From the NCBI GenBank assembly GCA_018398765.1, contig JAHBMJ010001549.1, positions 132,324-182,146 on the forward strand: 49,823 bases of DNA. The letters run 5' to 3'. Under the pieces are notes generated by a model that saw only the letters and a list, made by a program, of their open reading frames with translations, was not told the origin of the DNA and did not search any database. This DNA is from Chromera velia (lineage: Eukaryota > Sar > Chromeraceae). Shown here in pieces: positions 24,201 through 36,309 of this stretch. Position numbers and translations under genes: made by a program. Every line of letters begins with the position of its first letter. Position 1 is the first letter of the stretch.

Positions 24201-25075
24201 CTGACACACACACTCTTTTCGGCATTCCACCCGCACCTGAACGAGACATTCAAAGTCTCTGCAGCCGCTGCATCCGGGGCTTTGGATGCGAACACAGACA
24301 GACACTCTCCACAGGAACGTCTCCCATTACAGGGCGTTTCTACGGGAGGGAGTTTGGCTTTTGATTTGGCCCAGGAGAGAGAGGGCATTGCAAACGGGGA
24401 CCATGTTTCGAGAAATTTGGCAAGGTCGCCTGATGGGTTGATGGTCAATTTCTCAAACTGCATCTGCAAGTCCCTTGCTACGATCATGGGAAGACGTGCT
24501 GATACCTGCAAAGTCCCCAGCACAGGAATGTCCGTCGGACCTGCTGCGGAGGACCCCACGTCAACATCGGATATGTCGAGGCCCTGGATCTCGATTTGTC
24601 TGGGCAGGGAGCAGAAACGGGAAGCTTCACAGAGGGCGATTGTGAGCTTTTTGGAAAAGTCGTTGGCCACTGCGCGGTTGTATGACTGCATCGATTGGTC
24701 AGGGAAAAGTATGCGCATGTGGACAGATGGTGTACGGAAAACAGTGTAGAGAATGAGAATAAAGACTATCAAAGCTGCAGTGGCTGAGAAGGTGACTATG
24801 AGACGCTGCTTGTGAGCGAGGATCTTCCCCTTCGCATACCGCCAACATGCCAGGACTCTGTTCTTGTAGGATAGGCTGCCAGCTTCCTCCTCTTCCTCAT
24901 CTGCCGTCGCCTCCGACCCATCTGCCCTTCCCCCCGCCCCCGGTTCTTCCTGAATTGAGTAAAGACGATGACTGCGTGCGTCAGCAGGGCTGTCCCCTTT
25001 CGCAGATGTCACCCACTCTCTTCTTTCAGACTGGCTTCCATCAGGAAACGACGCCATCTTCGATTCCACAGGCAT
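21285..25075 (-). CDS. Membrane-anchored class-3 lipase-fold protein, apparently without a catalytic triad
   Basis: Exons 23456-25075, 22474-23243 and probably 21285-21516 join in phase for about 873 residues. A cytosolic N-terminus (about 90 residues, acidic EEEEEA) precedes one membrane helix (ATAALIVFILILYTVF), so it looks like a type II membrane protein. A lumenal or extracellular region with CNGRRSCGEC and other cysteines follows. Then come class-3 lipase landmarks in order: VFEIITAFRGADG (oxyanion strand, usual FRGT), the elbow FIGQGLGGSLATLAALY (usual GHSLGGALA), LFTLGSPRTGDF, RVVNGKGLLPLVP (usual VVN..D.VP.LP), YGFYHSGEE and a C-terminal INVWWHC (usual aHLWYF). Thus Ser becomes Gly, Asp becomes Gly and His appears to be Asn. 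A Ser-rich insertion lies between elbow and GSPR. If the strong GTAAGT after YHSGEET is not used, a TAA at 22470-22472 ends the protein at 797 residues. The fold is well supported; inactivity is inferred. Confidence 0.82.
22157..22303. repeat. Imperfect CACT/CTCA tetranucleotide array
   Basis: ACTCACTCACTT-type repeats lie in the probable last intron of the lipase-fold gene. On that gene's strand they read GTGAGTGA, so many positions resemble 5' splice sites. Confidence 0.9.
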
Positions 25076-27258
25076 GGTTCACTTCTCACAAACAGGAGGG
25101 AGCCGTGTGTCTACTTTAAGTCCGTATGCGGCGACTGTTGCTGCAGGTGAATGCGAACCGCAGCAGTTTTGAATCGTTCTCAATGTGTGCGGAAAGTGAA
25201 AGCACAGCCAACTCACAATCGTGTGCACATGCTCCATTGTTCTTTGCTTGGACTGATGCAGAATTGAGGGCAGCCATGCATTGCTTTTGATTGTCCTTTG
25301 CATAGTAACACTTGCGTGAACTGCATTCATGCATGTGCAATGAAAAATACAAGGTCGAATCGGTATACTTAATTTTAAAAAAAACAACAAAAAATGTAAG
25401 TACGCGCGCTTTGCGCGTGTTAGTGAGCGAGATGTATAGAGTATAATAAAATGTGCCGCCGGCCATTTTAATACTACATGCCATTATCAGTACATGCCCT
25501 TCAATCATACAGCAGTGTTAAACGGTGTGCTCCATCCGAGCAAGCCGTAGTGATCTGGTATGATCTGGCAATCTTTACATTGCAGGATACTTTGCATTTC
25601 TTCGCTAGAGGAGACCTGAAAGAAAAGATTTTTTTTTGTATATAACTTAATAATATAAGTCATGCATCTAACGACATATAACAACTCAAATGAATAAATA
25701 TACAAGGATATATATCAATATAATTGAAAACTATAGATTACGCGCAACGTATTCCATAAAAGCTTTTGATTTTCATATTTATCTTCAGATTTCCTTGTTA
25801 TAATTTTTATTGTTGCCACTACATATATTATTTGAGAGTTACTGTTCGGGGTTCGGCTCAAAAATTGGTTACTAAAAAAATCGTAACTTTGTACCAGTTA
25901 CTGGAGGCCTCCAAACCCCCTAGTACTGGACTTTCATAACCATAAAATCAGCCTGTTCTAACATAGTTTCATACGTAAAAGTAATTCTAAAAAATGTATA
26001 GCCTAACGTTTTTATACCTAAAAATGTACTTTTCTATTCAGAATATATAGGAATATGAAAACCTATATTATAAATAACTATAAATAACCTATAGTAAGTA
26101 ACAGGTTAAGTTCTAGGTAAGATATACCGGCATGCTATAGTCTTACACGAATATATACAGTGACACACTGCAATGACTGCATGACCCCGAATTGCTTGGA
26201 TCTTTTTTGGTTGTAACCTAACTTGTAGGGCCCGTCTCTACTGCATGTCTGTCTCGCATTGTCTCGCCGTCTCCATACACTCGTTTCACAACATTGCTAA
26301 GCGGCATCATCCACCGCCTTTTTCTTAAAAAATGTTTTATTTAGACCGATTCAGATATGAAAGGCTTTAAAAGCTTTCAAGTGACTAAGTCTTGCAGCGA
26401 CTCTTGCTTACTCTGGAAAAAAAGTTTAAGACTAGTATGACACTGTTTGTCAGAAGCAGCAAAAGGAAGGGACTTGGAGATACATTGCAGAGTTTTGCGA
26501 AGAACTGTATAAAAAGATAGTGTGTGTCTGCCTAAGAAAAGGGATAGTAGATTACTATACATATACCACGATGCGTGTTTGCTTTGTACTAGTAAAACAA
26601 TGATATCACATTAATGTCTAGCTTCACCACTAGTGTTTTGATTGTTCCTGTACTACTTCCTACTGGACTTTCATACTTCAGAGGGCCAACCTCCCTCCAA
26701 AGTCCAGTTGCTAAATTAATTCCGTAACTCTTAAATGATATATCTAGTTGCCACAGATCATATTTTCAATCGTATTTGTTTTTAGGGGGGGAATACATTT
26801 TAAAATCTGTTCCTACAACGTTCGCCTTACTTTGGTCCTTTCATTCCTATACGCAACACTAGACACAACACTGTAACACATCTGGCTACATTGCAACACT
26901 CTCAGGCTAGGTTCTACTCGATTAACTAATGATGATATATTACTGATCCGGCAAGTAAAACACCGTGACCCCATATAACTTCTAGTATAACTTTATGTTT
27001 TCTAAATCACCGGATTTTTCCTTTTTATTTAACTGAATTTTAACAACAGCCTTTTTTTTCTACTATTTTTTTTATAAGTTTTGCCTTTCATTTCCTAAAA
27101 ATAAAGTTCACAATCAGAACTACTCTGAGCACAGCATAAACAATTTGGGCTGTTTTCTATCATCATTTTGATATTGATCCCCCGTATTGAGACAAGCCTG
27201 CTTGCCCTTCAGTTTTATTTTATAATGCTAGTTACACTGCCGACTTATCAGTTTGCAT
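25076..27258. other. AT-rich intergenic region between lipase-fold and DTD genes
   Basis: No gene is supported over about 2.2 kb. The stretch next to 25076 should hold the promoter of the lipase-fold gene, and the far end the 3' flank of DTD. It has many short AT-rich words and GGTTAC-like segments (near 25865-25905) similar to those at 8480-8525, suggesting scattered transposon debris. Confidence 0.6.
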
Positions 27259-28849
27259 TCAGCTATCAGTTACCTCTTTTGTCAAACCCCCATCTTCGAC
27301 TTCTTCCAGTTTTTGTGTGCCCTCCGTGCTCTTCCCTTCAACAGAGCGGCTTGCGGTGCTCTCGGTCTTCTCTTTCCGACCCTTGCCTTTCTCCCCCCCA
27401 GCCTTCAAGATGGCTTCCCCCTTCTCCTCCGCGGATTTCTGTCCCTTCGGGATCCCGTTCGCTCCCTGAGACTGCGACCCCGGGTCTTGCCAGTCGGCAG
27501 AGTCGAGGTAAATCGTCACGGGCCCATCGTTCTCCAGAGCCACTTCTGCATTCATCGAGGCAAAATAAATCAAGTCAACGAAGTGTCCACACACTCAAAA
27601 GCCAACCATCGACATTTAAATTCAGAACAAAACAGGTAGACAGTCCTGTCATTCTCGAGCAGAAAGAGCCTCTGCGACCTTCCTGCAGACTTACCCATAA
27701 GCACGGCATGCTCTGCAGCCCACCAAACGAAGCGGAGAGGATCAGTTCATGGACACCGTCCGTGCAACTTCACAAGAACTAATAACGAAACAAGCCAGAG
27801 CGACAGAACCAGACATACAAGAGCAGCGTCCATATCGACATGTGTGTTACCGCCGCCGTTGCTCAAGGAAGGAGGCTCGATGTTCTTTCTCGATCCTCCG
27901 TTTACAAACAAATCATTTTCTTTCGCCTAGGGCATGCATGCGGACGATTCACAAACGCACACAACACTCAAAAAGCAAGAAAGTGAGAAGATTCTCTTCC
28001 CCATTTCTCTGTCTGATCTCGCTCCATTCACTCACTTACTCACTCACTTACTCACTCACTCACTTACTCACTCACTTACTCACTCACTTACTCACTCACT
28101 CACTCACTCACACACTCACTCACTCACACACTCACTCACTTACTCACTCGCTCACTAACTCACTTATTCAATCACTCACTTACTCGCTCACTCACTTAAT
28201 CACTCACTCACTTACTCACTCACTCACTCACTCACTCTCTTACTCACTCACTCACTCACTCACTTACTCATTCACTCACTTAGTCACTCACTCACTTACT
28301 CATTCACTCACCAACTCACTCACTCACTCACCCACCCACCCACTCACCCACCCACCCACCCACTCACTCACTCACCCACTCACTCACTCACTCACTCACT
28401 CACTCACCCACCCACCCACCCACCCACTCACTCATCATTGCCCCGAATTCTCCCTGCTGGATTCTCTCTGCCTTGTAGCTCTTCCGGAACATCTCCAGGA
28501 GATGGTCGAATTCGACCGTGGCCTGGTCAGGCGGCATCGCTGCATGCACACAGAGAGAGTCACAAGAGAAAAAAGATTACAGAAGAAGAGAGAAAAACAG
28601 ACAAGAATGATAAGGTAGGATCATGACTACTCCCACGTCGCAGAGACAGCGGAAGACCATTCGCGCATACACACGACAGTCAGTTGGATGCACACAATTA
28701 AGGCAAAACAGCACTATCGAGGGAGACAGACACTTCGAAGGGTAAGGGTGTGGAAGGCGTGGAGAAGTTGAAAGAAATTGGACAGAAAAAGCAGCGCCGA
28801 AGTTGATATCGCCATCCAGATCAGAATGTGCGTCGCAAACGGACAGAAA

Positions 28850-28937
<88 letters not shown>

Positions 28938-30961
28938 GAGTACCCCCCAGCAGGCTCCTTTTTGCATACAGAAGTAAAAAAAAAGACTTACGCACCCATA
29001 TGAAAGTCTGGTTTGTTGCCCTTCCTTTCATACAGAAGTAAAACAAAAAAAAAAGGCTTACGCACCCATATGAAAGTCTGGTTTGTTGCCCTTCTTCAGT
29101 TTTCTGCACTCACCCAGTTGTATTCATATCAGGCAGCGGGAAGGGTCACGAGATTCCTTCAGCATTAGTCATGTTGGTGGGTGGAGAGGACGTCTACGCA
29201 CTACAGAGAGAGAAAGAAGAAAAAAGAATGAGACACAAACAGGACTTCGGAAAGAGAGAGATATAAGAACTTACTCGAATGTAACGGCAGACGCGGCTTA
29301 GACGGAGCACCGCGGCATGAAAGCCTGGTAACTTCACGTCATCATGTAGAAGGAGGACAGATCAGATCGTTGGAAAGTGAACGAGAGAAGAACAGACAAG
29401 TGCATGAGGAGAGCACAAGAAAACACTTGACTCACCCACCCGTAGAGAGTGAATTGAGACACCACCAGAAGCTCTGCATTTACACATACAAAGCTTGGAA
29501 AGAGAAAAGCTTGACGGATGCGTTCAGGGAAAGAAACACAGATACACGAAGAGAAGAGAAGAGGAGAGGAGAGAAGAGAAGAGAAGAGAACAGAAGAAGT
29601 GGGAATGCAAAAGAACACGGTGAGATATTCGAGAGCGAAGGGAGAGAGTCATCAAATGAGAACAGTATTACTATGCGCTCTCGATGGACAAAGACACGCA
29701 ACTTGGGGCAAGTGGTTGCCGCCTCTTGAAAAGTTCCGGAATGGAAGGAAGGAATCCTATGTTTGCTCATGGTGAAGGCGCGGAAAAATTGAAGAATCTA
29801 CACACAGAGAGACACGGAAAAAGAAAAAAAAAAAGCAAAAAGAAAAAAATGACACATCAATCGATGAATGAGTGATTGATTGAGTGAATGAAAAGGTTTT
29901 TTGAAAAAGCTAAGTGAAAAAAAAGAATGCCGAACTAACTCACCATAGTCGTTGTCGACAACAGAACTCGCCCACCCGCGGTCTGGATTCTCTTTGTCTG
30001 CTCGGAAGGAGACAAAGACGCACCAAGAAACGTCAAAAGGGAAGGAAAGAAAGAAAGGAAGAAAGGGCGAAAACAAGGAACTCAGTCATTCATTCACTTC
30101 GGATTGCGATCAAAACTGGTGAGCGAAGGGAAGGCAAATTTTTGGGGGCACGAACGGAACGAGAAATATTAGAAGGAAACCCCGAGGTGGGTGGAGGGGA
30201 CAAGGAAGACGGCGGGAGAGGAAAAGAAGGAGAGACGAGCGGAAGGGACAGGAAAGAACAGAAAAGGAAAAGAACAGGCAGGACAATTGATACGTGTAGA
30301 GAAAAGAAGAATACGCAGCTAGGCGCATGGAGAGAAGCCCACCTGGCCACAGCCGTGTGTTGAGACACTTCCTGACTATCAGCTCGGCATCTTTCCTGAA
30401 AGCGCACACACAACAAGAGGATATAGAGCATGGAAGTGAGAACTGTGGAAGGGACTCCGGCAGACAAAGAAAACCCGCAACGCGTTGACGATCAAGAGCT
30501 CAGGAGCCGAAACCATGCAGCAACTCTTGCGCCCTTTTGTAAGATTAACAGCCACCTGAACCAGCGCCAACCACGCGATTAAATCAGAGCTTGTTCTGAC
30601 CATTGCACCCACGTTTGATTTTTGTCTTTCTCTTGACTCTCTGGCTGGGCGTGTGTGTGTGCGTGCGCGCCCGCGCACGTGCGTGTCTGTGTGTGTATTT
30701 TCTTTACTGATTATAACACCCACGCTTGATTCTTCCCGCTCCATTGACGCAACATTCCTGTGCTGTCTCCACAATCGGCAACCCCAAGTGATTCATATTG
30801 ATATATTATTTAACAAAACGTAAATACAGAACGGCGCTGACCCACTTTGTATCATCTCCTGTGATGCCCACGAGCAGGAGCAGGCCCTTCTTGATTTCGC
30901 CCACAGTCCGCTTCTCTACTGTCACAGAAGCGGACGTGACCCTTTGCATGACCACTCTCAT
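27259..30961 (-). CDS. DTD1: D-aminoacyl-tRNA deacylase
   Basis: DTD hydrolyses D-amino acids wrongly attached to tRNA, keeping translation homochiral. Seven exons on the minus strand (30846-30961, 30343-30395, 29944-29997, 29440-29473, 29066-29103, 28432-28539, 27259-27545) join with all phases closed to give 229 residues. Landmarks in order: [15 protein letters not shown] at the start, [39 protein letters not shown] (the SQxxT motif), [17 protein letters not shown] and [11 protein letters not shown], with the Gly-cisPro pair (GP) of canonical DTD. After residue 150 or so comes a charged Lys/Glu/Gly tail of about 75 residues; animal DTD1 also has a tail. The family start is the ATG at 30959-30961. 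An upstream in-frame ATG at 31028-31030 would add 23 hydrophobic residues. Introns carry CTCA and CA/GA repeats, and exon 5 is partly duplicated downstream. Confidence 0.94.
28029..28433. repeat. CTCA/CCCA tetranucleotide array of about 400 bp at a splice donor
   Basis: Nearly continuous CACTCACT with CTTA, ATTC and CCCACCCA variants. On the DTD strand it reads GTGAGTGA and begins exactly at the end of exon 6, so the intron's 5' splice site is the first repeat unit. The 289-codon plus-strand frame rich in His-Ser-Leu-Thr here is a by-product of the repeat. Confidence 0.95.
28850..28935. repeat. CA/GA compound microsatellite
   Basis: CA repeats followed by GA repeats lie in DTD intron 5. Confidence 0.95.
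28965..29094. repeat. Tandem duplication of a DTD exon end with its splice donor
   Basis: Units 28965-29024 and 29029-29094 share CATACAGAAGTAAAA, an A run, GRCTTACGCACCCATATG and AAAGTCTGGTTTGTTGCCC. On the minus strand each contains the end of DTD exon 5 (GGCAACAAACCAGAC) plus the GTGCGTAAG donor. Only the copy at 29029-29094 adjoins a complete exon with a normal acceptor. Confidence 0.9.
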
Positions 30962-31030
30962 TGCGGTTACAGGAGAGACGAAGTAGACGGGGAAGGCGAA
31001 AAGGAAGAAGAAGAAGATAGAGAGATTCAT

Positions 31031-31845
31031 ACAAACGAATTGCGTCCGACTACGAGCGAGGACCGGACGAGACTTGTGTGACCTTTCAAAGTCGCTGCCT
31101 GACTGAGGTGTTTAATCTATGACTGAATGCACGTGCTGATTGAACGTCGAGACGGGGTCCACTCGAAACGTGCCTTCTAGCCGTCTCCAACAACCATTCA
31201 ACCAAGAACACAAATTGCGATCACACCACTCCGCAGCACAGAACGGGGAACTCGGCCGGAAGTGAGGACAAACAGCGACTTCTCTAGCTCTTGCTTGAAC
31301 TGACTATTCCGCGATCCTGTGCATCACTGGACACTCTTGCCTTTTTGTCCCTGCATGCATGCATGCATGCAGAAGCACTGCAGAAGCCAATTAAGGGAGC
31401 TTCGCCTGGCCCCGTGCTCCCGCGAAAAATCGCGCCATCCGCCGCCGCCCGCCAGGGCGCCACACAAATCGTTGTTTGGAGCTTCGGCAGGTGACTGTTA
31501 GAAAGGCAATGAGACCATATGAGACCTAAGTTCAATAGTGCAAAGGAGCCAAGCATCTGTGTCAAGAGAAACATGAAAGGGAATCTGAATCAGAAGTGGT
31601 TTTCAGTCTCTATGAAAGTTGCCCGACGCATTCGAAGTACTCGGCCATTGACGAGAAAGTTTTAAGAGCAGACTGATATTCGAAGTTGTCTCCGTGTCCC
31701 TGACTGTGTGGGAAACAGTGGTCAATTTGGTCTTCTCATTCTGGGACCGGGTCTCACCATCAGTATATCCTGTTCTCAGTGAGGTATTTGCACAACATTC
31801 CGACAAAACAACTGACTCGGCAAGAAAGACAGAGAGAAGAGAAGA
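31031..31845. promoter_or_regulatory. Divergent promoter region of DTD and Cactin
   Basis: The two genes point away from each other across about 0.8-0.9 kb with no gene seen. At 31353-31371 there is an alternating run TGCATGCATGCATGCATGC, a perfect palindrome built of overlapping TGCATGCA sites. It lies mid-way between the starts. Binding by an AP2-type factor is an inference. Confidence 0.55.
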
Positions 31846-34800
31846 ATGTCAAGCAGGAGAGATCGTTCCAGGTCCCGGAGTCCTCCGGGGAAAGACCAGA
31901 AGGCTCTGGGCCCAAAAGCAGCGACGGTCAGGGAAGAGAGAAAAAAAGGGGGGGCTTGTACGAAGAGAGGGGGGCAGCGAAGCGAGGCACCCGGAGCATG
32001 AGATACAGAGAATAGATAAATGGAGAGACGGAGTTAGGAGGCATCAGCATGGAATGAGGAGCCGCGCCTTTCCCTCATGTGTGTGGTTGTGCCCCCTTTG
32101 CAAAAGAGCCATTTCCCTTCTCTTTCTCAATTCAGAATCCCCCTAGGGATGTGTGTTGGAACCTGCTGGCTGATAGTTGGTGAACCTGTCACTCCTATCG
32201 GAGCATACAGAAGCGAGCAACGCAGATCCACAACACTCACATGTGAATACACCTCCTCCATCCCCTCTCTGCAGAAATTGATGAGCAAGGTTCTTGGCGA
32301 GAAACTGGGGTACACGAGTGAGAAGAACCCGTTCGGAGATGACAGCATTGCGCGTCCTTTCGTGTGGAAGAAGAAACAGGATTATCAGCTGGCGAGGGGC
32401 GAGATCGAGAGGGAAGACACGAGGGTCACGAGGGAGAAGCTCATGGAAACCACAGAGAAGCAATTGGTGAGTCAACGGGAAATGCAACAAGAAACCCGAG
32501 AAGGCATTTGCACTTTTATTCTGGACGTGTGAATACGCGGCAAACAGAGACGTTGGGGGTCTGTCTCTCTCCTCCCTTCTCATGGAGTCTGTTGTTCTTT
32601 TCTGTCAGGAAGAGCATCAGTGACACACCGGGTCTCATGTGCTCTATCTGTCTTTTTCTCCTTTTTTCTCTCCCCGATGATCTACAAACCGGATGCTGTA
32701 ATTCTTTTTCTCACATGATTGTGTGGGGGGTGGGGGGGGGCATGCAAAGGGGCGAAGATCGGATCGGAGGTGCTTTTTGTGTCTCTCTTGCCCTCCCCAT
32801 CCTCCTCTGTCTCTTGGCTCTGCGCTGTCTTCTCTGCTCCTTCTCTCATTTGTCCTTCTCTCCTTTCTCCTGTTGGGCTGCTGAGTGTATTCTGGCCAGT
32901 TGTTATTAGTGTTTAGGTCTCTGCATGTTTACTGAATCATTTTTGTGCGTGTTTGTGTGCAGGCCGAGATTAGACGCGTGAAAGACAGACGAGAGCAGCG
33001 CGAGAAGGAGGAAAAGGAACTCGAGGAACAAAGGGTAAGTGAGTGGGGTGGGAGGGTATGGAGAGTGGAAAGATGGGGTGATTGATATGTGTGATGGAAT
33101 GGAATGGAGTAGATGAGCAGACTCGAGGAGGAAGGGTCGAAAGAGCGGTCAGAAAAGAGAAGAGACTCTTCGTTGGGTCGTTTTCTTTTGGCAGGTATTG
33201 CAAGTGGCCACAAGCAATCAAATGATCTGAGCGAGATGACGATTTTTGATCAACGTGTTCGTTTCCTTTCCCGGAAAAGCTTTGGCCAATGAAAAAACCC
33301 GCACACATTCTTTTCGTGTTTGAATTTGGATGAATCATTTTTGCATATGCCTCTTTCATTGATATTCTTCCATTGACTTCGAAACGGGGTGACAGGTTGG
33401 GCACGTTAAATGGTTTTCATTTGCGTACTAATGCGTTGAATTTGCTTTCTTTCTTTCTCGAGCGTGCAGGCCGCTCTTGCCCGAGAGAGGGAACAGGAGA
33501 ACTTTGAGGAATGGGCGGAGAAGGAAAAGAGGTTTCAGTTGGAACAGGCGCATCTGAGGTCGAAAATCCGAATGCGACAGGGCCGTGAGAAGCCGATAGA
33601 CCACATAGCGAAGGCAGTTATGATTGTTCACTGGGACCCTTTGGAGAAGGATGAGAAGAAAGAGGAGGAAAGGGAGAAGCGAGGGAAAGGGGAGGAAGAG
33701 GAAGAGGAGGAAAAAGCAGACGTGGAAGCGATCCTGAGGAACATTGAGTTCCTTCCCGCCGCGCATTCGATTTTCGAGAACATGAACGCCCAGGAAATCG
33801 GCGAATGTGTGAGTGAAGCGCGGAGCTTGATGCAGGCATCGATTGGGACTGAACCGAAAATCTTCTGGAAGTGTTTCATCATGGTCCGTCCGCCCGTTCG
33901 ATTCTTTTTTTTTTCTTTTTGGGCGTTTGTTCGGTCTCTTGTGTGTTTTTTCATAGTGGTAAAGAAAATTCAGTTAGGTACATCATCAAGATTGGTTCTG
34001 TGAACACAGTAAGAATAAACAGTTTACGAGATCTTAATCTTGTTCCTATGAACCCTCTCATTTGTCTTCGCCTAATTGATGTTTCTCTTCGGAGCTTTGT
34101 CTCTTCATTCGTCTTCTTTTGCTCCCCCCCGAGTGTTTTATTCGTCCTCTTGATTTGATTTGATAGGAACCACTTTGTCTGACTTCATGGATGAACAAAC
34201 GACAACTGCCTGATTGATTATTTATATGAGTGCAGGTTGGCAAAACCGTTTGTAGCAGCAGGAAAAGGCAGGAGCAGTCAGAGGCAGCAGGAGGCATCTC
34301 AGCCTTCATGCACCAGCGAGCCCTGAGAGACTTGAACGACCTCCCCGAAGACATCGCACAGGCAGTTGAGAAGATGCTCTCGAACAAGTCCATCGCTGAG
34401 CTGTCGGAGATTGAGTCGAAGGTCGATGACAAGCTGCGGGCTGTGGGCAATACCCAGACGGATGCTTCCTACTGGGAGTCGATCAAGAAGAAAATTCCTT
34501 TCTTTAAAGCTCGATGGGAGGTAGAGAGAGTCTATCAGGCAGCTCAGAAAAAGGTCAGGCAGGCACCCTGCCATATATTAACAGTCGGTGGTCCGTTCGG
34601 AAGAAAAGAAAGGAAATTTGTTTTTCCGATGTGAGCATTAATCGGACAAGGTACAGAATTAACGAAGTCAGAGAACGATTCGTGCACCATCACAGCTTCA
34701 TCGATTCCTTTATCGGTCGTCCTTTCCTTTCGGACAAGGAAGGCAGGCACGCACGCAAATTCGTTCTTCATTCATACGCATGATGGTCCTTTTACCAATA

Positions 34801-36277
34801 CGCCTCTTCTTTCCTCCATCCATCCATATGTCTATACGCTCTTCTATCTGTCGATGAAGTAAATGTACTTACGCTTCGTCTTCGGATGTGCATTCCACAT
34901 CTTCGCAGGTGGCGGAGTGGCGAGAAAACGAAATTCGCAAAGAGAAGGAGGAAAAGTGAGTGACTGAGTTGGCCAGTCAGTAAAATCGCAACTCGATCAA
35001 TGTGCCTTCTCTGTTCCGTCTTCAATCATGTCTTGTCGAAGAGAATATTTTTGCAAAAGGAGAGGCTCGAGGTGGGATTCCGGAAGAAGAAAGAGACCCA
35101 TGGTTTCTCACATATACGCGTGCATTCGTTGTGCGTGCCTCAGAGTAGAGAGAACAACAGGACAGACCTTGTTGGAGGATTTCTTCGAGCTGTGTTCTGT
35201 TTTTTAGCTCTGAAAACGAAGAGGTGAAAAGAGTAGAGAAAAGCTCATCTCCTTGCTGCTCGTCACGTCGTTTCGTCTTCATTGTCTTTTTTTCTTTCCT
35301 GTAATCTCCTCTCCTTTCTTTTCTAATTGAAAATTAGGTTGAGGAAGGAAAGAGAGCGAGGGCTTCTCCAGCTGCCCGCACGACTTGGTGGCCCCTCTCG
35401 GTGGGATCGACAGCCACAAGGGGAAGAGGCCGGAGGAGGACAAGGACAGGGCAGGTGGGATCAGAAGGAGGAGGAGGAAGAAGAGGAAAGAGAGACGGAG
35501 GGGGTGCGACGAGAAGTCGCAGAGGATGCAGAGAACGGAATGTCCGACGGTAAGCAGTGGGGGCTGCAAGGGGGGAGGGAGAGAAAAGAGTGACGGCCTG
35601 TGCCTTCCAGTACACTTTCCGAATCGCAGAGACGGACAGACATTCAACGCCCTCAAGAGAGAAAAAAAAAGGTCTCCGGTCTCGGCTGTTCTCGTCGATG
35701 GTGAGGGATGTCTTTTTTCGGTCTCTCCCTCTCTTGTGAATGTTCCGGACAGTATAAGCGTGTAGAGAGCTACAGACCTCAAGAGAGTGTGCGTGATCGC
35801 GTGCCATGCATGTCACATCTGTGAGGTATGACCTTTTCCCTTTCTGTCTTCTCTTTCTCTTCGGCTTTCCTTCCACTGAACAAACGCATGGGCTTCTGTC
35901 TGTGTGTCTGGCTGTCTGTCTGTGTCCATGCAGGGTCTGGAGGTGACTACTCGCCTGTCCTTCGGCCATTTCCTGAGGATGAGGCGGGGGCTGCAGGGGA
36001 GAAGGGAGGCGTTGCAAGGATGGATGACGACGCATTGGACCTCGGCTCTCTGTATGGGGACGCGGAGGAGGAAGGGGAAGGGACGGGGCAGGTGGGAGTG
36101 GTGGCGGGGGGGGATGGGGGTGAGTTGGAGACATGCGGTTTGTCTCCGAAGCTGAAGCCCTTAGAGACTCCCGTTCCTGTGGGTGTCTCTGTGATGGGGG
36201 CAGACGAGGAGGCGTTTGGCAGGGCACAGGCGATCAAACAAGTGGTCAGTCAGTCAGTGAGAGAGTCAGTCAACCCA

Positions 36278-36309
<32 letters not shown>

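Noticed and set aside
28029-28433. Regular repeats suggesting a CRISPR array
   Set aside because: The unit is 4 bp with no spacers, and the host is eukaryotic; it is a microsatellite.
27749-28618. A 289-codon plus-strand frame made of Leu-Thr-His-Ser repeats
   Set aside because: It is the translation of the CTCA microsatellite inside DTD intron 6; the real gene is on the other strand.
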